The position numbers and the translations under genes were made by a program. From assembly GCF_042686025.1 (NCBI RefSeq), contig NZ_JBHUOZ010000001.1:310001-374000 (forward strand): a DNA stretch of 64,000 nt. Direction: 5' to 3'. The notes under the pieces are model-generated. The model ran no database searches and was not told the DNA's origin. It saw only the letters and a program-made list of their open reading frames with translations. Shown here one piece after another: positions 34,421 to 41,974 of the stretch (position 1 is the stretch's first letter; each line of letters opens with the position of its first letter). Origin of the DNA: Terrimonas rubra (GTDB lineage Bacteria; Bacteroidota; Bacteroidia; Chitinophagales; Chitinophagaceae).

Positions 34421-36505
34421 TTACAACTCACTGTTAATCAATAATATAAGTTCCTCTACAGTAGCAACCGGCGCCTTACAGGCAAACTGACGGCATAAAA
34501 AAATATTGGCTTTTTCCAACTTTTTTTTACCCCGGGCCCAGTCCAGGTGCCCTGTTTTTTTATCCACCGTCAGCATTATTTTAAACGGGAGATACTCATA
34601 TAGTGTTTTAAAATATATGTTCTCATCCGGCTCCACCATCACTATTTCCTGTGTGCCCGCATACAATTCTACCAAAATATTGGCCCAGATACCAAAAGAA
34701 GCCGGATATTGATGAACGGATTTGTTTAAAGCCTGTACCATACCCAATCCCCTTTCGGCCCACCCGGCCTTGCCAAAAACGATGGACAACCTGTATAAAT
34801 TGTGTGCCATCACACTATTTCCCGATGGCACCGCCCCGTCATATACTTCTTTTTTACGTAACAACAGATCTGTCTGTTCCTTACCGGTATAATAAAAAAA
34901 CAGGTTTTGTTCATCGCTGAAGTGGGCAATTACCTGCTCCGTTAGTTCCTCCGCTTTCAGTAACCAGTCAAATTCAGCCGTTATTTCATATAAATAATAC
35001 AGGGCATCAATTAAACAGGCATAATCATCTAAAAATGCGGGGTAGCGGGCCTGGTCGTTCTTCCACGTATGGTTCAACAACCCGTTCCCGCCCTTAAATA
35101 CCTCCAGGAGGAACTGCATGTTTTTAACCGCCAGTGTTTTATACTCCTCATTACCTGTAGCCATAAAAGCCTGGCTGCAGGCCTTGTTCATCAGGGCATT
35201 CCAGCCCAGTATTATTTTATCATCCAGTCCGGGTGCAATACGTGTGTACCGGTGTTGCAGCAATATTTCCTTACCCCTGTTTAAAACAGCGTTTAATTCC
35301 GCTTCTGTTTTGCCATAGGTGGCTGCCACTTTATCCAAAGGCTCTTTCACCTGTAAAATATTCACCCCCTCCCAGTTGCCTGCTGCTGTAATATCATAAC
35401 AGGCACAAAATAAAGCTGCATCCGCTCCCAGTAAAGCTGTTACCTCTTCTTTGGTCCACACATAATATTTCCCTTCCACACCTTCGCTATCGGCGTCCAG
35501 GGCTGCAAAAAAACCGTGCTGTGCATGCATCAGGTCTCTTTGCACAAAAGCCATGGTTTCCTCAATGGCTACCCGGTAGTGTTGCAATCCTGTTAACTGG
35601 TAGGCCTCACACATTACCGATACCAGTAAGGCATTATCGTATAACATTTTTTCAAAATGGGGCACCAGCCATTTCGTATCGGTAGCATACCGGGCAAAAC
35701 CGCCTCCAACCTGGTCGTATATGCCGCCGCGTATCATTTTATCCAGCGATAAAAGGGCCTGTGCCTGGCACTCCTGCCCCAGCTGCGTATCCGTTTCCTG
35801 CAATTCCTTATTGTATTTGCACAGGTAAGCCATGCGTAATAAAAAGCGGATAACAAATGTCTGCGGAAATTTGGGTGCAGCACCAAAACCACCCCACTGC
35901 GTATCGGCCTGCTGCAATACCTGCCTGGCCATAGCTGCCAAATCGGTAGTGGTAATACCAAACGATGTCAGATCCACCGGTGCACCACCAAAATGATTGG
36001 CCTTATCCAGGTGCGCCGTCAGGTAACTCCCCTGTTCTTCAATTTCAGCCCTCCGTTCTTTATAGGCATTGGTAATACCGGTCAGTACCTCTTTCCAGGA
36101 CTGGCGCCCGTATAAACTCCTCGGCGGGAAATAAGTGCCGCCGTAAAAAGGCTTTTTATCCGGCGTTAAAAACACATTCAGCGGCCAGCCCCCCTGCCCG
36201 GTCATGGCCTGCACCGCATCCATATAAATATGATCGAGGTCGGGCCTTTCCTCCCGGTCAATTTTAATATTCACAAAATGTTCATTCATTATCGCTGCCA
36301 CGGCTTCATCTTCAAAGCTTTCCCGCTCCATTACATGGCACCAGTGACAGGCCGCATAGCCAATGCTCACCAGTATAGGCTTATCCTCCTGTCTGGCTTT
36401 TGCCAATGCTTCTTCGCCCCATGGGTACCACTGTACCGGGTTATGGGCATGCTGTAATAAATAAGGGCTTGTTTCGTGAATTAAGTGGTTGGTATGTGTT
36501 GCCAT
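34421..36505 (-). CDS. Thioredoxin-domain protein of the YyaL/DUF255 family
   Basis: 694 residues. N-terminal thioredoxin-like DUF255 domain with CHWCHVMERESFED (about 54-67) and NHFVNIKIDREERPDLDHIYM, then an (alpha/alpha)6-type C-terminal domain similar to N-acylglucosamine epimerases/cellobiose epimerases. No signal peptide. Homologues (bacterial YyaL, animal SPATA20) are widespread, and their reaction is not settled. The gene stands alone, with repeat-rich DNA upstream. Confidence 0.92.
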   Translation of the reverse strand: MATHTNHLIHETSPYLLQHAHNPVQWYPWGEEALAKARQEDKPILVSIGYAACHWCHVMERESFEDEAVAAIMNEHFVNIKIDREERPDLDHIYMDAVQAMTGQGGWPLNVFLTPDKKPFYGGTYFPPRSLYGRQSWKEVLTGITNAYKERRAEIEEQGSYLTAHLDKANHFGGAPVDLTSFGITTTDLAAMARQVLQQADTQWGGFGAAPKFPQTFVIRFLLRMAYLCKYNKELQETDTQLGQECQAQALLSLDKMIRGGIYDQVGGGFARYATDTKWLVPHFEKMLYDNALLVSVMCEAYQLTGLQHYRVAIEETMAFVQRDLMHAQHGFFAALDADSEGVEGKYYVWTKEEVTALLGADAALFCACYDITAAGNWEGVNILQVKEPLDKVAATYGKTEAELNAVLNRGKEILLQHRYTRIAPGLDDKIILGWNALMNKACSQAFMATGNEEYKTLAVKNMQFLLEVFKGGNGLLNHTWKNDQARYPAFLDDYACLIDALYYLYEITAEFDWLLKAEELTEQVIAHFSDEQNLFFYYTGKEQTDLLLRKKEVYDGAVPSGNSVMAHNLYRLSIVFGKAGWAERGLGMVQALNKSVHQYPASFGIWANILVELYAGTQEIVMVEPDENIYFKTLYEYLPFKIMLTVDKKTGHLDWARGKKKLEKANIFLCRQFACKAPVATVEELILLINSEL

Positions 36506-36912
36506 ACCGTAAATGTCGGTGAATACTGCCGTATAAAAATATTTATGGACAGATCAGCGCTTTTGTTTTTTTGCAGCAGCAGCTGCAGTAACGCTGCTCA
36601 ACGATAGTTTCCCGCTTTTGCTGCCAGCCACCTCACCGGTTCATAAAATACAACGTATATACATTGGCGTAAAAAATATTCCTGTTTAATTTTTCTCCTA
36701 AAGGTGGGCTGTCCGCGTCAATCGGGGCTATCAGCAGCGGCAGTACAAAGCCGGGCTTTGTTAAACAGACGAGGGGCTGCCCGATGGCAGCGGCATTCCG
36801 CCGAAGGGCTGTGAGGCGCAGGGAGCGGCGGAATACAGCGTACAGCGGGAACTACAGCCCAATAGCCATGCTATAGCTGACAGCCCCTGAAAAATTGTAA
36901 AGGGAAATTTGT
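36506..36912. other. 407-bp repeat-rich gap
   Basis: Between hemD and the YyaL gene. Its left part is the GC-rich block 36770-36893; the right part has CAGCAGCAGCTGCAG-like words near 36572. No gene with coding character seen. Confidence 0.6.
36770..36893 (-). repeat. Dispersed GC-rich repeat, AGGGGCTGTCAGCT family
   Basis: On the minus strand it starts CAGGGGCTGTCAGCT, then GTAGTTCCCGCTGTACGC, then several GC-rich words with GGCGGAAT and its inverse. It shares the first part with 26506-26590. It sits immediately downstream of hemD and could act as a hairpin-rich 3' end. Confidence 0.55.
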
Positions 36913-37707
36913 TTATTTTTTTTGTGCGGCTAAAAAATGGTCCAGGGCCGATATCATACTGGGCGCCTTGGGCTGCGGGGCTATAATACCGGGAGCCAGG
37001 CCCGCTTCTTCGGCGGCCTTGGTGGTATTGCTGCCAAAAGTGCCTATTACCGTACCATTTTGTTTGTACTCGGGCTGGTTATCGAATAAACTTTTTATAC
37101 CGCTGGGCGTAAAGAAACAAATGACATCGTAATCGTTCTTGGTCAGCATTTCTTTTACATCATTGCTTTGTGTACGGTACAAAAAGCCCATGGCAAACTC
37201 GCAGTTGTTGGATTTAAGCCAGTTTACAATATCATTATCCTGCTGGTTCTCGGAACAAACATAGAGGAACTTTTCGTTGCCCTTGTGTTTGTTGATCACA
37301 TCAAACATGCTTTTGTTGGAGCCATCGGCACCATAAAACACTTTACGTTTACGGTACAGGATAAATTTTTGCAGGTATAAGGCAACCGCTTCGGTGATAC
37401 AGAAGTATTTGGTATCCTGTGATACGCTTACTTTCATTTCCTCGCAAATGCGAAAAAAATGATCGATAGCATTACGGCTGGTGAAGATGATCCCTGTGTA
37501 GGAGGCAATATCAATTTTCTGACGCCTGAATTCTTTAGCCGGAATTCCTTCCAACCTGATGAATGACTGGAAGTGAAGATTTACACCATACTTCCGTTCT
37601 AATTCGAAGTATGGCGACTTTTCGCTCTCGGGTCTTGGCTGTGTGATCAAGATGCTTTGGACCCCATTGGTTTTTTTTCCAGTAGTTGTAACTCCGTTTT
37701 TTACCAT
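36913..37707 (-). CDS. hemD: Uroporphyrinogen-III synthase
   Basis: 264 residues from the ATG at 37705-37707 (MVKNGVTTTGKK). An in-frame TTG further upstream would place the start inside the -7 promoter box and is rejected. HemD pattern: ILITQPRPESEKSPYF, YTGIIFTSRNAIDHFF, FLYVCSEN, FFTPSGIKSL, VIGTFGSNTTKAAEEAGL. It closes hydroxymethylbilane into uroporphyrinogen III. Neighbour of a DUF4271 gene, an arrangement common in Bacteroidota. Sequence identity to characterised HemD is low, as usual in this family. Confidence 0.9.
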   Translation of the reverse strand: MVKNGVTTTGKKTNGVQSILITQPRPESEKSPYFELERKYGVNLHFQSFIRLEGIPAKEFRRQKIDIASYTGIIFTSRNAIDHFFRICEEMKVSVSQDTKYFCITEAVALYLQKFILYRKRKVFYGADGSNKSMFDVINKHKGNEKFLYVCSENQQDNDIVNWLKSNNCEFAMGFLYRTQSNDVKEMLTKNDYDVICFFTPSGIKSLFDNQPEYKQNGTVIGTFGSNTTKAAEEAGLAPGIIAPQPKAPSMISALDHFLAAQKK

Positions 37708-37731
37708 GTGAATTTCCGCTAAAGTTGGGCG

Positions 37732-37739
37732 CAAAGGTA
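37732..37739 (-). promoter_or_regulatory. Promoter -7 box of hemD
   Basis: Minus-strand TACCTTTG matches TAnnTTTG and lies 24 bp upstream of the chosen hemD ATG. No clear TTG at -33. Confidence 0.55.
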
Positions 37740-37745
37740 CGTGTT

Positions 37746-38669
37746 TTATTTAAAAATTGTCATTACCAATTTATAAAGTAGTAACACCGGGGCCACTTCA
37801 AAGGCACAGAAGTATAAAAAGAAATGAAAAACACTCACTTGTACATAGGTACGTACCGCCGAAAGCGCCAGGATATAGCGGTATAAAAGCAGGCCGCCAA
37901 TAACAGTCCACGATAAAACCCAGGCCGCCCCGGCCAGCCCGGCAGGGCTGAAAGCAACAATGAACAGCACCGGTAATAAAAAAATGCCCAGTACCTTATT
38001 AATAATGAAGACAATAAATATGTAGGTATCGGTAAGGGCACGCACATTAAATATCCAGCCCGTGGCTTTAAGGGTTACAAATTTAACCAGGTAAACACCG
38101 GCCAGGCCTGCACAACAGTACAGCACAAATAACCAGAAATTAGACACCGGCACCCGGTTTTCCGTATAATAAAACAGGAAGGCAGCATATAAACCTCCGG
38201 CTATCACAAATAATAAATTAAACAGTAAAGATGGCAGAGGCGTCTGGCTCAGCTGTTCCGTTAACTGGCGCTGCTTTAAAGTAGTACGGAAAAATAAACG
38301 CCACAGGTCGGCCAGGTATTTAGGGAACAACAGGCGCAATACCGCAAAGCAGAGTAATAAACCGATCAGCCCATAGAACAGCATATCCTTATCGGTGCGT
38401 TTTTTAAGCTGCCCGCCCGCTACAAGCGGATGTTTTCCAAAACTAAAAAAAGGCATATGTTCCAGCACCTGTACATGCAGGGGAATACCCGGGCGTGTTT
38501 GCCAGGCCGCTACCCGTATCAACGGTTTTTTAACCGTCACCGTATCAACAGTCGTATTAACTGCCAGTGAATCCTTCCCTCTTTTAGCTAAGGAGTCGGT
38601 AACAGGTTGCGCCAGCAAACCCTGCAGTATGAACAATAAAAAAGAAAGTAGACCGGCTATTCGTTTCAA
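37746..38669 (-). CDS. DUF4271 membrane protein
   Basis: 307 residues. Signal peptide or first helix at the N-terminus (LLSFLLFILQGLLAQ), a periplasmic stretch with HMPFFSFGKHPL, then about six to seven membrane segments. The pattern and its position upstream of hemD match DUF4271, a Bacteroidota-specific integral membrane family of unknown function. The conserved linkage hints at heme or envelope work, but that is inference. Confidence 0.8.
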   Translation of the reverse strand: MKRIAGLLSFLLFILQGLLAQPVTDSLAKRGKDSLAVNTTVDTVTVKKPLIRVAAWQTRPGIPLHVQVLEHMPFFSFGKHPLVAGGQLKKRTDKDMLFYGLIGLLLCFAVLRLLFPKYLADLWRLFFRTTLKQRQLTEQLSQTPLPSLLFNLLFVIAGGLYAAFLFYYTENRVPVSNFWLFVLYCCAGLAGVYLVKFVTLKATGWIFNVRALTDTYIFIVFIINKVLGIFLLPVLFIVAFSPAGLAGAAWVLSWTVIGGLLLYRYILALSAVRTYVQVSVFHFFLYFCAFEVAPVLLLYKLVMTIFK

Positions 38670-38686
38670 AAAAAATAATTGTTTGT

Positions 38687-38694
38687 CAAAAATA
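38687..38694 (-). promoter_or_regulatory. Possible -7 box of the DUF4271 gene
   Basis: Minus-strand TATTTTTG fits TAnnTTTG, 17 bp upstream of the ATG. No -33 TTG seen, so the call is weak. Confidence 0.35.
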
Positions 38695-38737
38695 AGCGAA
38701 CACGCCGAAGCTATGAAACAGAATACCTTTTATGTGA

Positions 38738-40537
38738 TTAAAAATAGCTGACAAAGCCAAAATGTATTTTAGATTGACGCAGGTTAAACTCCGTATCATT
38801 CCGTTTTCCCAGGGCCCAGGCCAGGTTAAAAATACCCACCTTGGTTTCAAATGCTATACCCAGGCCACCGCTGATATAGGTGTAGTTCACATTGGCATAA
38901 TTACTTTTATTGCGGCCCCAGCCACCATCACCAAAAGCATAAAAGAAAGAGTTTTGCCCTATCAGGTAACGGTATTCCAGCGTGGCAATAGCGTATTGCG
39001 ACAGGTATTGGCTTTCCTCATCAAAACCTCTCAGTAGTTTATACCCGCCCACCTGGAAAAGTTCGTTCCGGAAAATATTGGCACTTTGTATAAAGCCGCC
39101 ATGTAATGCCGTTTTAACCGTGCTCAGGCCTTTGCTGCCCACAGGAAAATATTTTGCCGCAGCCAGTTTTGCCTGGAACTGGTAGTTCTTTAACTTAACC
39201 GTATCGTAAAGTGATCCAAAATCAAACCCCTGGTCGTTGGGATCTTTCAGTTCGAGGATGGTATTATTCTTTTTTATTTGCCGGTTACCCGCTTTGGCAA
39301 TAAACTGTATATCATTACCTCTTACGGGGTTAAAGCGATAATTGGTATTATTAAAGTCGTATTGCAATCCCAGGTTGGTAGTACGTATATCAGCCGCATT
39401 CGGTAATGTCCTGGTTTGTATCACCCTGTCCTGGTCAATACCGTTCAATATGGTTTGAAACCATTGTACAAACACCTTGGCCGATTGTTTGGTACTGTGC
39501 TGGTAAATAGCGCCCAATTGTATGTCCACGTTTAAAAAAGTACTGTCCTTACGGAACATGTCAAAGGCAAAGTCCAGCCCAAATGGCGATTGAAATAAGT
39601 AAGGATGCTGGTAAATAACATTTAACCGCTGCGAGCTTACCTGCAATTGCTGCCAGTTTATACCAATGGTTTCGCCCGCACCTAATGCATTTTTTAAATT
39701 CAGGTTGCCCTCACCTGTCACCAGCATTTTTTTAGAGGATAGCTGGTCGTTATTAGGCAGAAACCCTACAATCAAACTGGCCTGGCTGCTTTTCTTTTGT
39801 TTTAAATACAGGTCCAGTACCGCACCCGAGGAGCGCCACACCACTTTAGGGGGATATTCTTCCTCTACATAGGTCAGTTCACGTATCCGCCCGGTTATTC
39901 TTTGTAATTTTTCTTTGTTATATACCGATCCGTGCCGGATATCGAGAAAACGTTGCAGGTAATCGTTAGAAACTTTGGCATTGCCTATTACCCTTATGCT
40001 GTCAATGGTATACAGTGGCCCCTGGTTTACTTTTAAGCGGGCGGTCACCTCATCGCCCTGCATCACCAGGCTATCCAGGTAAATTTTTGCAAAGGGATAA
40101 CCCGTATTTTCCAGGTAGGTGAGCATACGTTTTTGCATATCGGCCACCTGCAGCAGGTCAACCGGCTGGCCGCGGTAAGCGGTGCTTCGCCAGCCTACAG
40201 CCTGTAATAATTCCAGCGGCACTCCGGAGGTATTTAACTGTGCCCATTTGTATATATTTCCTACAAACAATACTACCCGTGCTGATGCGGAATCAGCAAA
40301 AAAAGAATCCACCGACGCGGTGATATATCCCCTGGCTTTTAAAATAACGGGTATAGAATCGGCATAACTCCGGCAGGCTAACTGGTCGGTAAATTGCTGT
40401 TGCAAACCCAGTGAGGCAATAAAAGCAGCATCCTTATCCACGGGCTGTATGTGTAACACATAATTATTTTGTGCCCTCAGCAGGGAACAATGTATAAAAA
40501 TGAGCAGCATAGTAAACAGGTAAGGAGCTCTTGTCAT
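38738..40537 (-). CDS. Omp85-superfamily outer-membrane protein (BamA/TamA-like) with POTRA domains
   Basis: 599 residues. Signal peptide (SLLRAQ, about residue 22). The N-terminal half has POTRA-like units, including LKVNQGPLYTIDSIRVIGNAKVSNDYLQRFLDI (given in parts: GPLYTIDSIRVIGN at about 171-184). The C-terminal half is a 16-strand-type barrel with GGYKLLRGFDEE (lid-lock-like RGF motif) and ends in FGFVSYF with a terminal Phe. The family inserts or exports outer-membrane proteins. It is shorter than BamA and closer to TamA-like or two-partner transporters. The cargo is unknown. Confidence 0.85.
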   Translation of the reverse strand: MTRAPYLFTMLLIFIHCSLLRAQNNYVLHIQPVDKDAAFIASLGLQQQFTDQLACRSYADSIPVILKARGYITASVDSFFADSASARVVLFVGNIYKWAQLNTSGVPLELLQAVGWRSTAYRGQPVDLLQVADMQKRMLTYLENTGYPFAKIYLDSLVMQGDEVTARLKVNQGPLYTIDSIRVIGNAKVSNDYLQRFLDIRHGSVYNKEKLQRITGRIRELTYVEEEYPPKVVWRSSGAVLDLYLKQKKSSQASLIVGFLPNNDQLSSKKMLVTGEGNLNLKNALGAGETIGINWQQLQVSSQRLNVIYQHPYLFQSPFGLDFAFDMFRKDSTFLNVDIQLGAIYQHSTKQSAKVFVQWFQTILNGIDQDRVIQTRTLPNAADIRTTNLGLQYDFNNTNYRFNPVRGNDIQFIAKAGNRQIKKNNTILELKDPNDQGFDFGSLYDTVKLKNYQFQAKLAAAKYFPVGSKGLSTVKTALHGGFIQSANIFRNELFQVGGYKLLRGFDEESQYLSQYAIATLEYRYLIGQNSFFYAFGDGGWGRNKSNYANVNYTYISGGLGIAFETKVGIFNLAWALGKRNDTEFNLRQSKIHFGFVSYF

Positions 40538-40587
40538 GAATGATGTAGCAATAATACCGCTAAATTAAGGTATAAGGGTTAAGCTTT

Positions 40588-40758
40588 AAGGTGTAGGGTA
40601 AAATCTGCTGTCCTGTAAGTCTGTTCATAAGGCATGAAAAAATATTATCGCAGTGTAAAAGAAGTTAGTATAATTTAATAAAGCTGAAGGCCGAATGCTG
40701 AGTGCAGAAAGCTTAAAGCTGAATGCTAAAAGCGGTACAGCCTTAAACCCTACACCTT
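40588..40758. repeat. Gene-less short-word element with terminal inverted repeats
   Basis: AAGGTGTAGGGT at 40588-40599 and its exact inverse at 40747-40758 bracket about 150 bp, including direct repeats of AAAGCTGAATGC-like words. It resembles the elements in the arginine operon but carries no gene. Confidence 0.5.
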
Positions 40759-40792
40759 CCCCCTCTGCCTTCTCCCTTCCACCTTATTCCAG

Positions 40793-40800
40793 TACCTTTG
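40793..40800 (+). promoter_or_regulatory. Promoter -7 box of hemW
   Basis: TACCTTTG matches TAnnTTTG and ends 25 bp before the proposed CTG start. The implied transcript start leaves a leader of about 20 bases, too short for any more upstream start codon. Confidence 0.5.
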
Positions 40801-40825
40801 CTGTTTCACTTTTAAAACAACTACC

Positions 40826-41974
40826 CTGGCCGGCATATATATTCATATTCCTTTTTGCAAACAAGCCTGTAATTACTGCAATTTTCATTTTTCTACTTCT
40901 TTGCGGTATAAACAGCCCCTGGTAGCAGCCATTGTGCAGGAACTGCAACACCCTGCTGCCCTGGCAGACCGGCAGGAAACTATAGAAACAATTTATTTCG
41001 GCGGCGGCACACCCAGTTTATGTACGGAAGCTGAATTAGACAGCATGCTGTCGGCCATCTATAAAAATTATACCGTTGCGCCGGATGCAGAAATAACTTT
41101 TGAGACCAACCCCGATGATATCAGTCTGCCGCAACTGGATATGTGGCAACGCATCGGCATTAACCGTTTAAGCATAGGGGTACAAAGTTTTTTTGAAGAA
41201 GACCTGTTATGGATGAACCGTGCGCATAATGCCGAACAGGCCATAACCGGCTTAGCCCTTGCGGTTAGTCGTTTTGATAATATAACCATGGACCTTATAT
41301 ACGGCACGCCGGGGCTCACCCACGAAAAATGGCAGCAAAATGTAGCCAGGGCCATCACATTGGGCATACCGCATTTATCCTGTTATGCCTTAACCGTAGA
41401 ACCTCAGACCCCGCTGGATAAACAGATCCGCCTGCACCAGAAAAACAATGTAGACCCCGGTTTCCAGTCCGAACAATTTTTATTACTGATGCAATGGGCC
41501 AAGGAAGCGGGTTATGAACATTACGAAATATCCAACTTTGCCAAACCCGGCTACCGCAGCAAACACAACTCCTCCTACTGGCAGGGGAAGAACTACTGGG
41601 GCTTTGGACCTTCGGCACACTCCTTCAATGGCAGCCGCCGCTGGTGGAATATAGCTAACAATACAAAATATATACAGGCCATTACACAACACCAACCCAC
41701 TTACGAGATAGAAACATTAACCCCTGTACAACAGGTGAACGAATTTACCATGATCGCACTGCGTACCATGGAGGGATTATCACTCAGGGTTATTGAGGAG
41801 AAGTGGCCGGTGCTCATGGCAGATGATATTGCGGTTAATCCGGCAGCAGTAATATTAACTGCTGCCCAACCCCATATACAACAAGGGCATATGGTACACC
41901 TCAATCATTATTTACAGTTAACCAACCAAGGAAAATTACTGGCCGACGGCATTACAGCTGACCTGTTTTTGTAG
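40826..41974 (+). CDS. hemW: Radical SAM heme chaperone HemW, apparent CTG start
   Basis: 382 residues if translation begins at CTG 40826-40828. That gives the canonical N-terminus L/M-AGIYIHIPFCKQACNYCNF with the Fe-S cysteines at 11, 15 and 18 (CxxxCxxC). The first ATG, at 40901, lies beyond these cysteines and would give an inactive protein. Other motifs: YFGGGTPSL, ETNPDDI, RLSIGVQSF, YGTPGLT, YEISNFAKPGYRSKHN. The family binds heme and delivers it to respiratory enzymes; it is often misnamed coproporphyrinogen dehydrogenase. Its end overlaps the convergent CHAT gene by 23 bp. A sequencing change of ATG to CTG is the alternative. Confidence 0.9.
   Translation: MAGIYIHIPFCKQACNYCNFHFSTSLRYKQPLVAAIVQELQHPAALADRQETIETIYFGGGTPSLCTEAELDSMLSAIYKNYTVAPDAEITFETNPDDISLPQLDMWQRIGINRLSIGVQSFFEEDLLWMNRAHNAEQAITGLALAVSRFDNITMDLIYGTPGLTHEKWQQNVARAITLGIPHLSCYALTVEPQTPLDKQIRLHQKNNVDPGFQSEQFLLLMQWAKEAGYEHYEISNFAKPGYRSKHNSSYWQGKNYWGFGPSAHSFNGSRRWWNIANNTKYIQAITQHQPTYEIETLTPVQQVNEFTMIALRTMEGLSLRVIEEKWPVLMADDIAVNPAAVILTAAQPHIQQGHMVHLNHYLQLTNQGKLLADGITADLFL

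Larger units (their letters stand above)
40538..40825. other. Repeat-bearing gap upstream of hemW
   Basis: Holds a 12-bp inverted pair (40588-40599 and 40747-40758) around AAGCTGAA-word repeats (40681-40733), and the hemW promoter box (40793-40800). The frame of hemW is open back to about 40730 but contains no ATG, GTG or TTG. Confidence 0.6.

Noticed and set aside
37708..37734. TTG start extending HemD by nine residues
   Set aside because: The TTG lies within the TACCTTTG promoter box, so it could not be on the transcript; the ATG at 37707 is preferred.
40695..40925. Open frame beginning with ATG just upstream of hemW
   Set aside because: It is in another frame, overlaps the hemW promoter and the start of hemW, and its sequence comes from short-word repeats.
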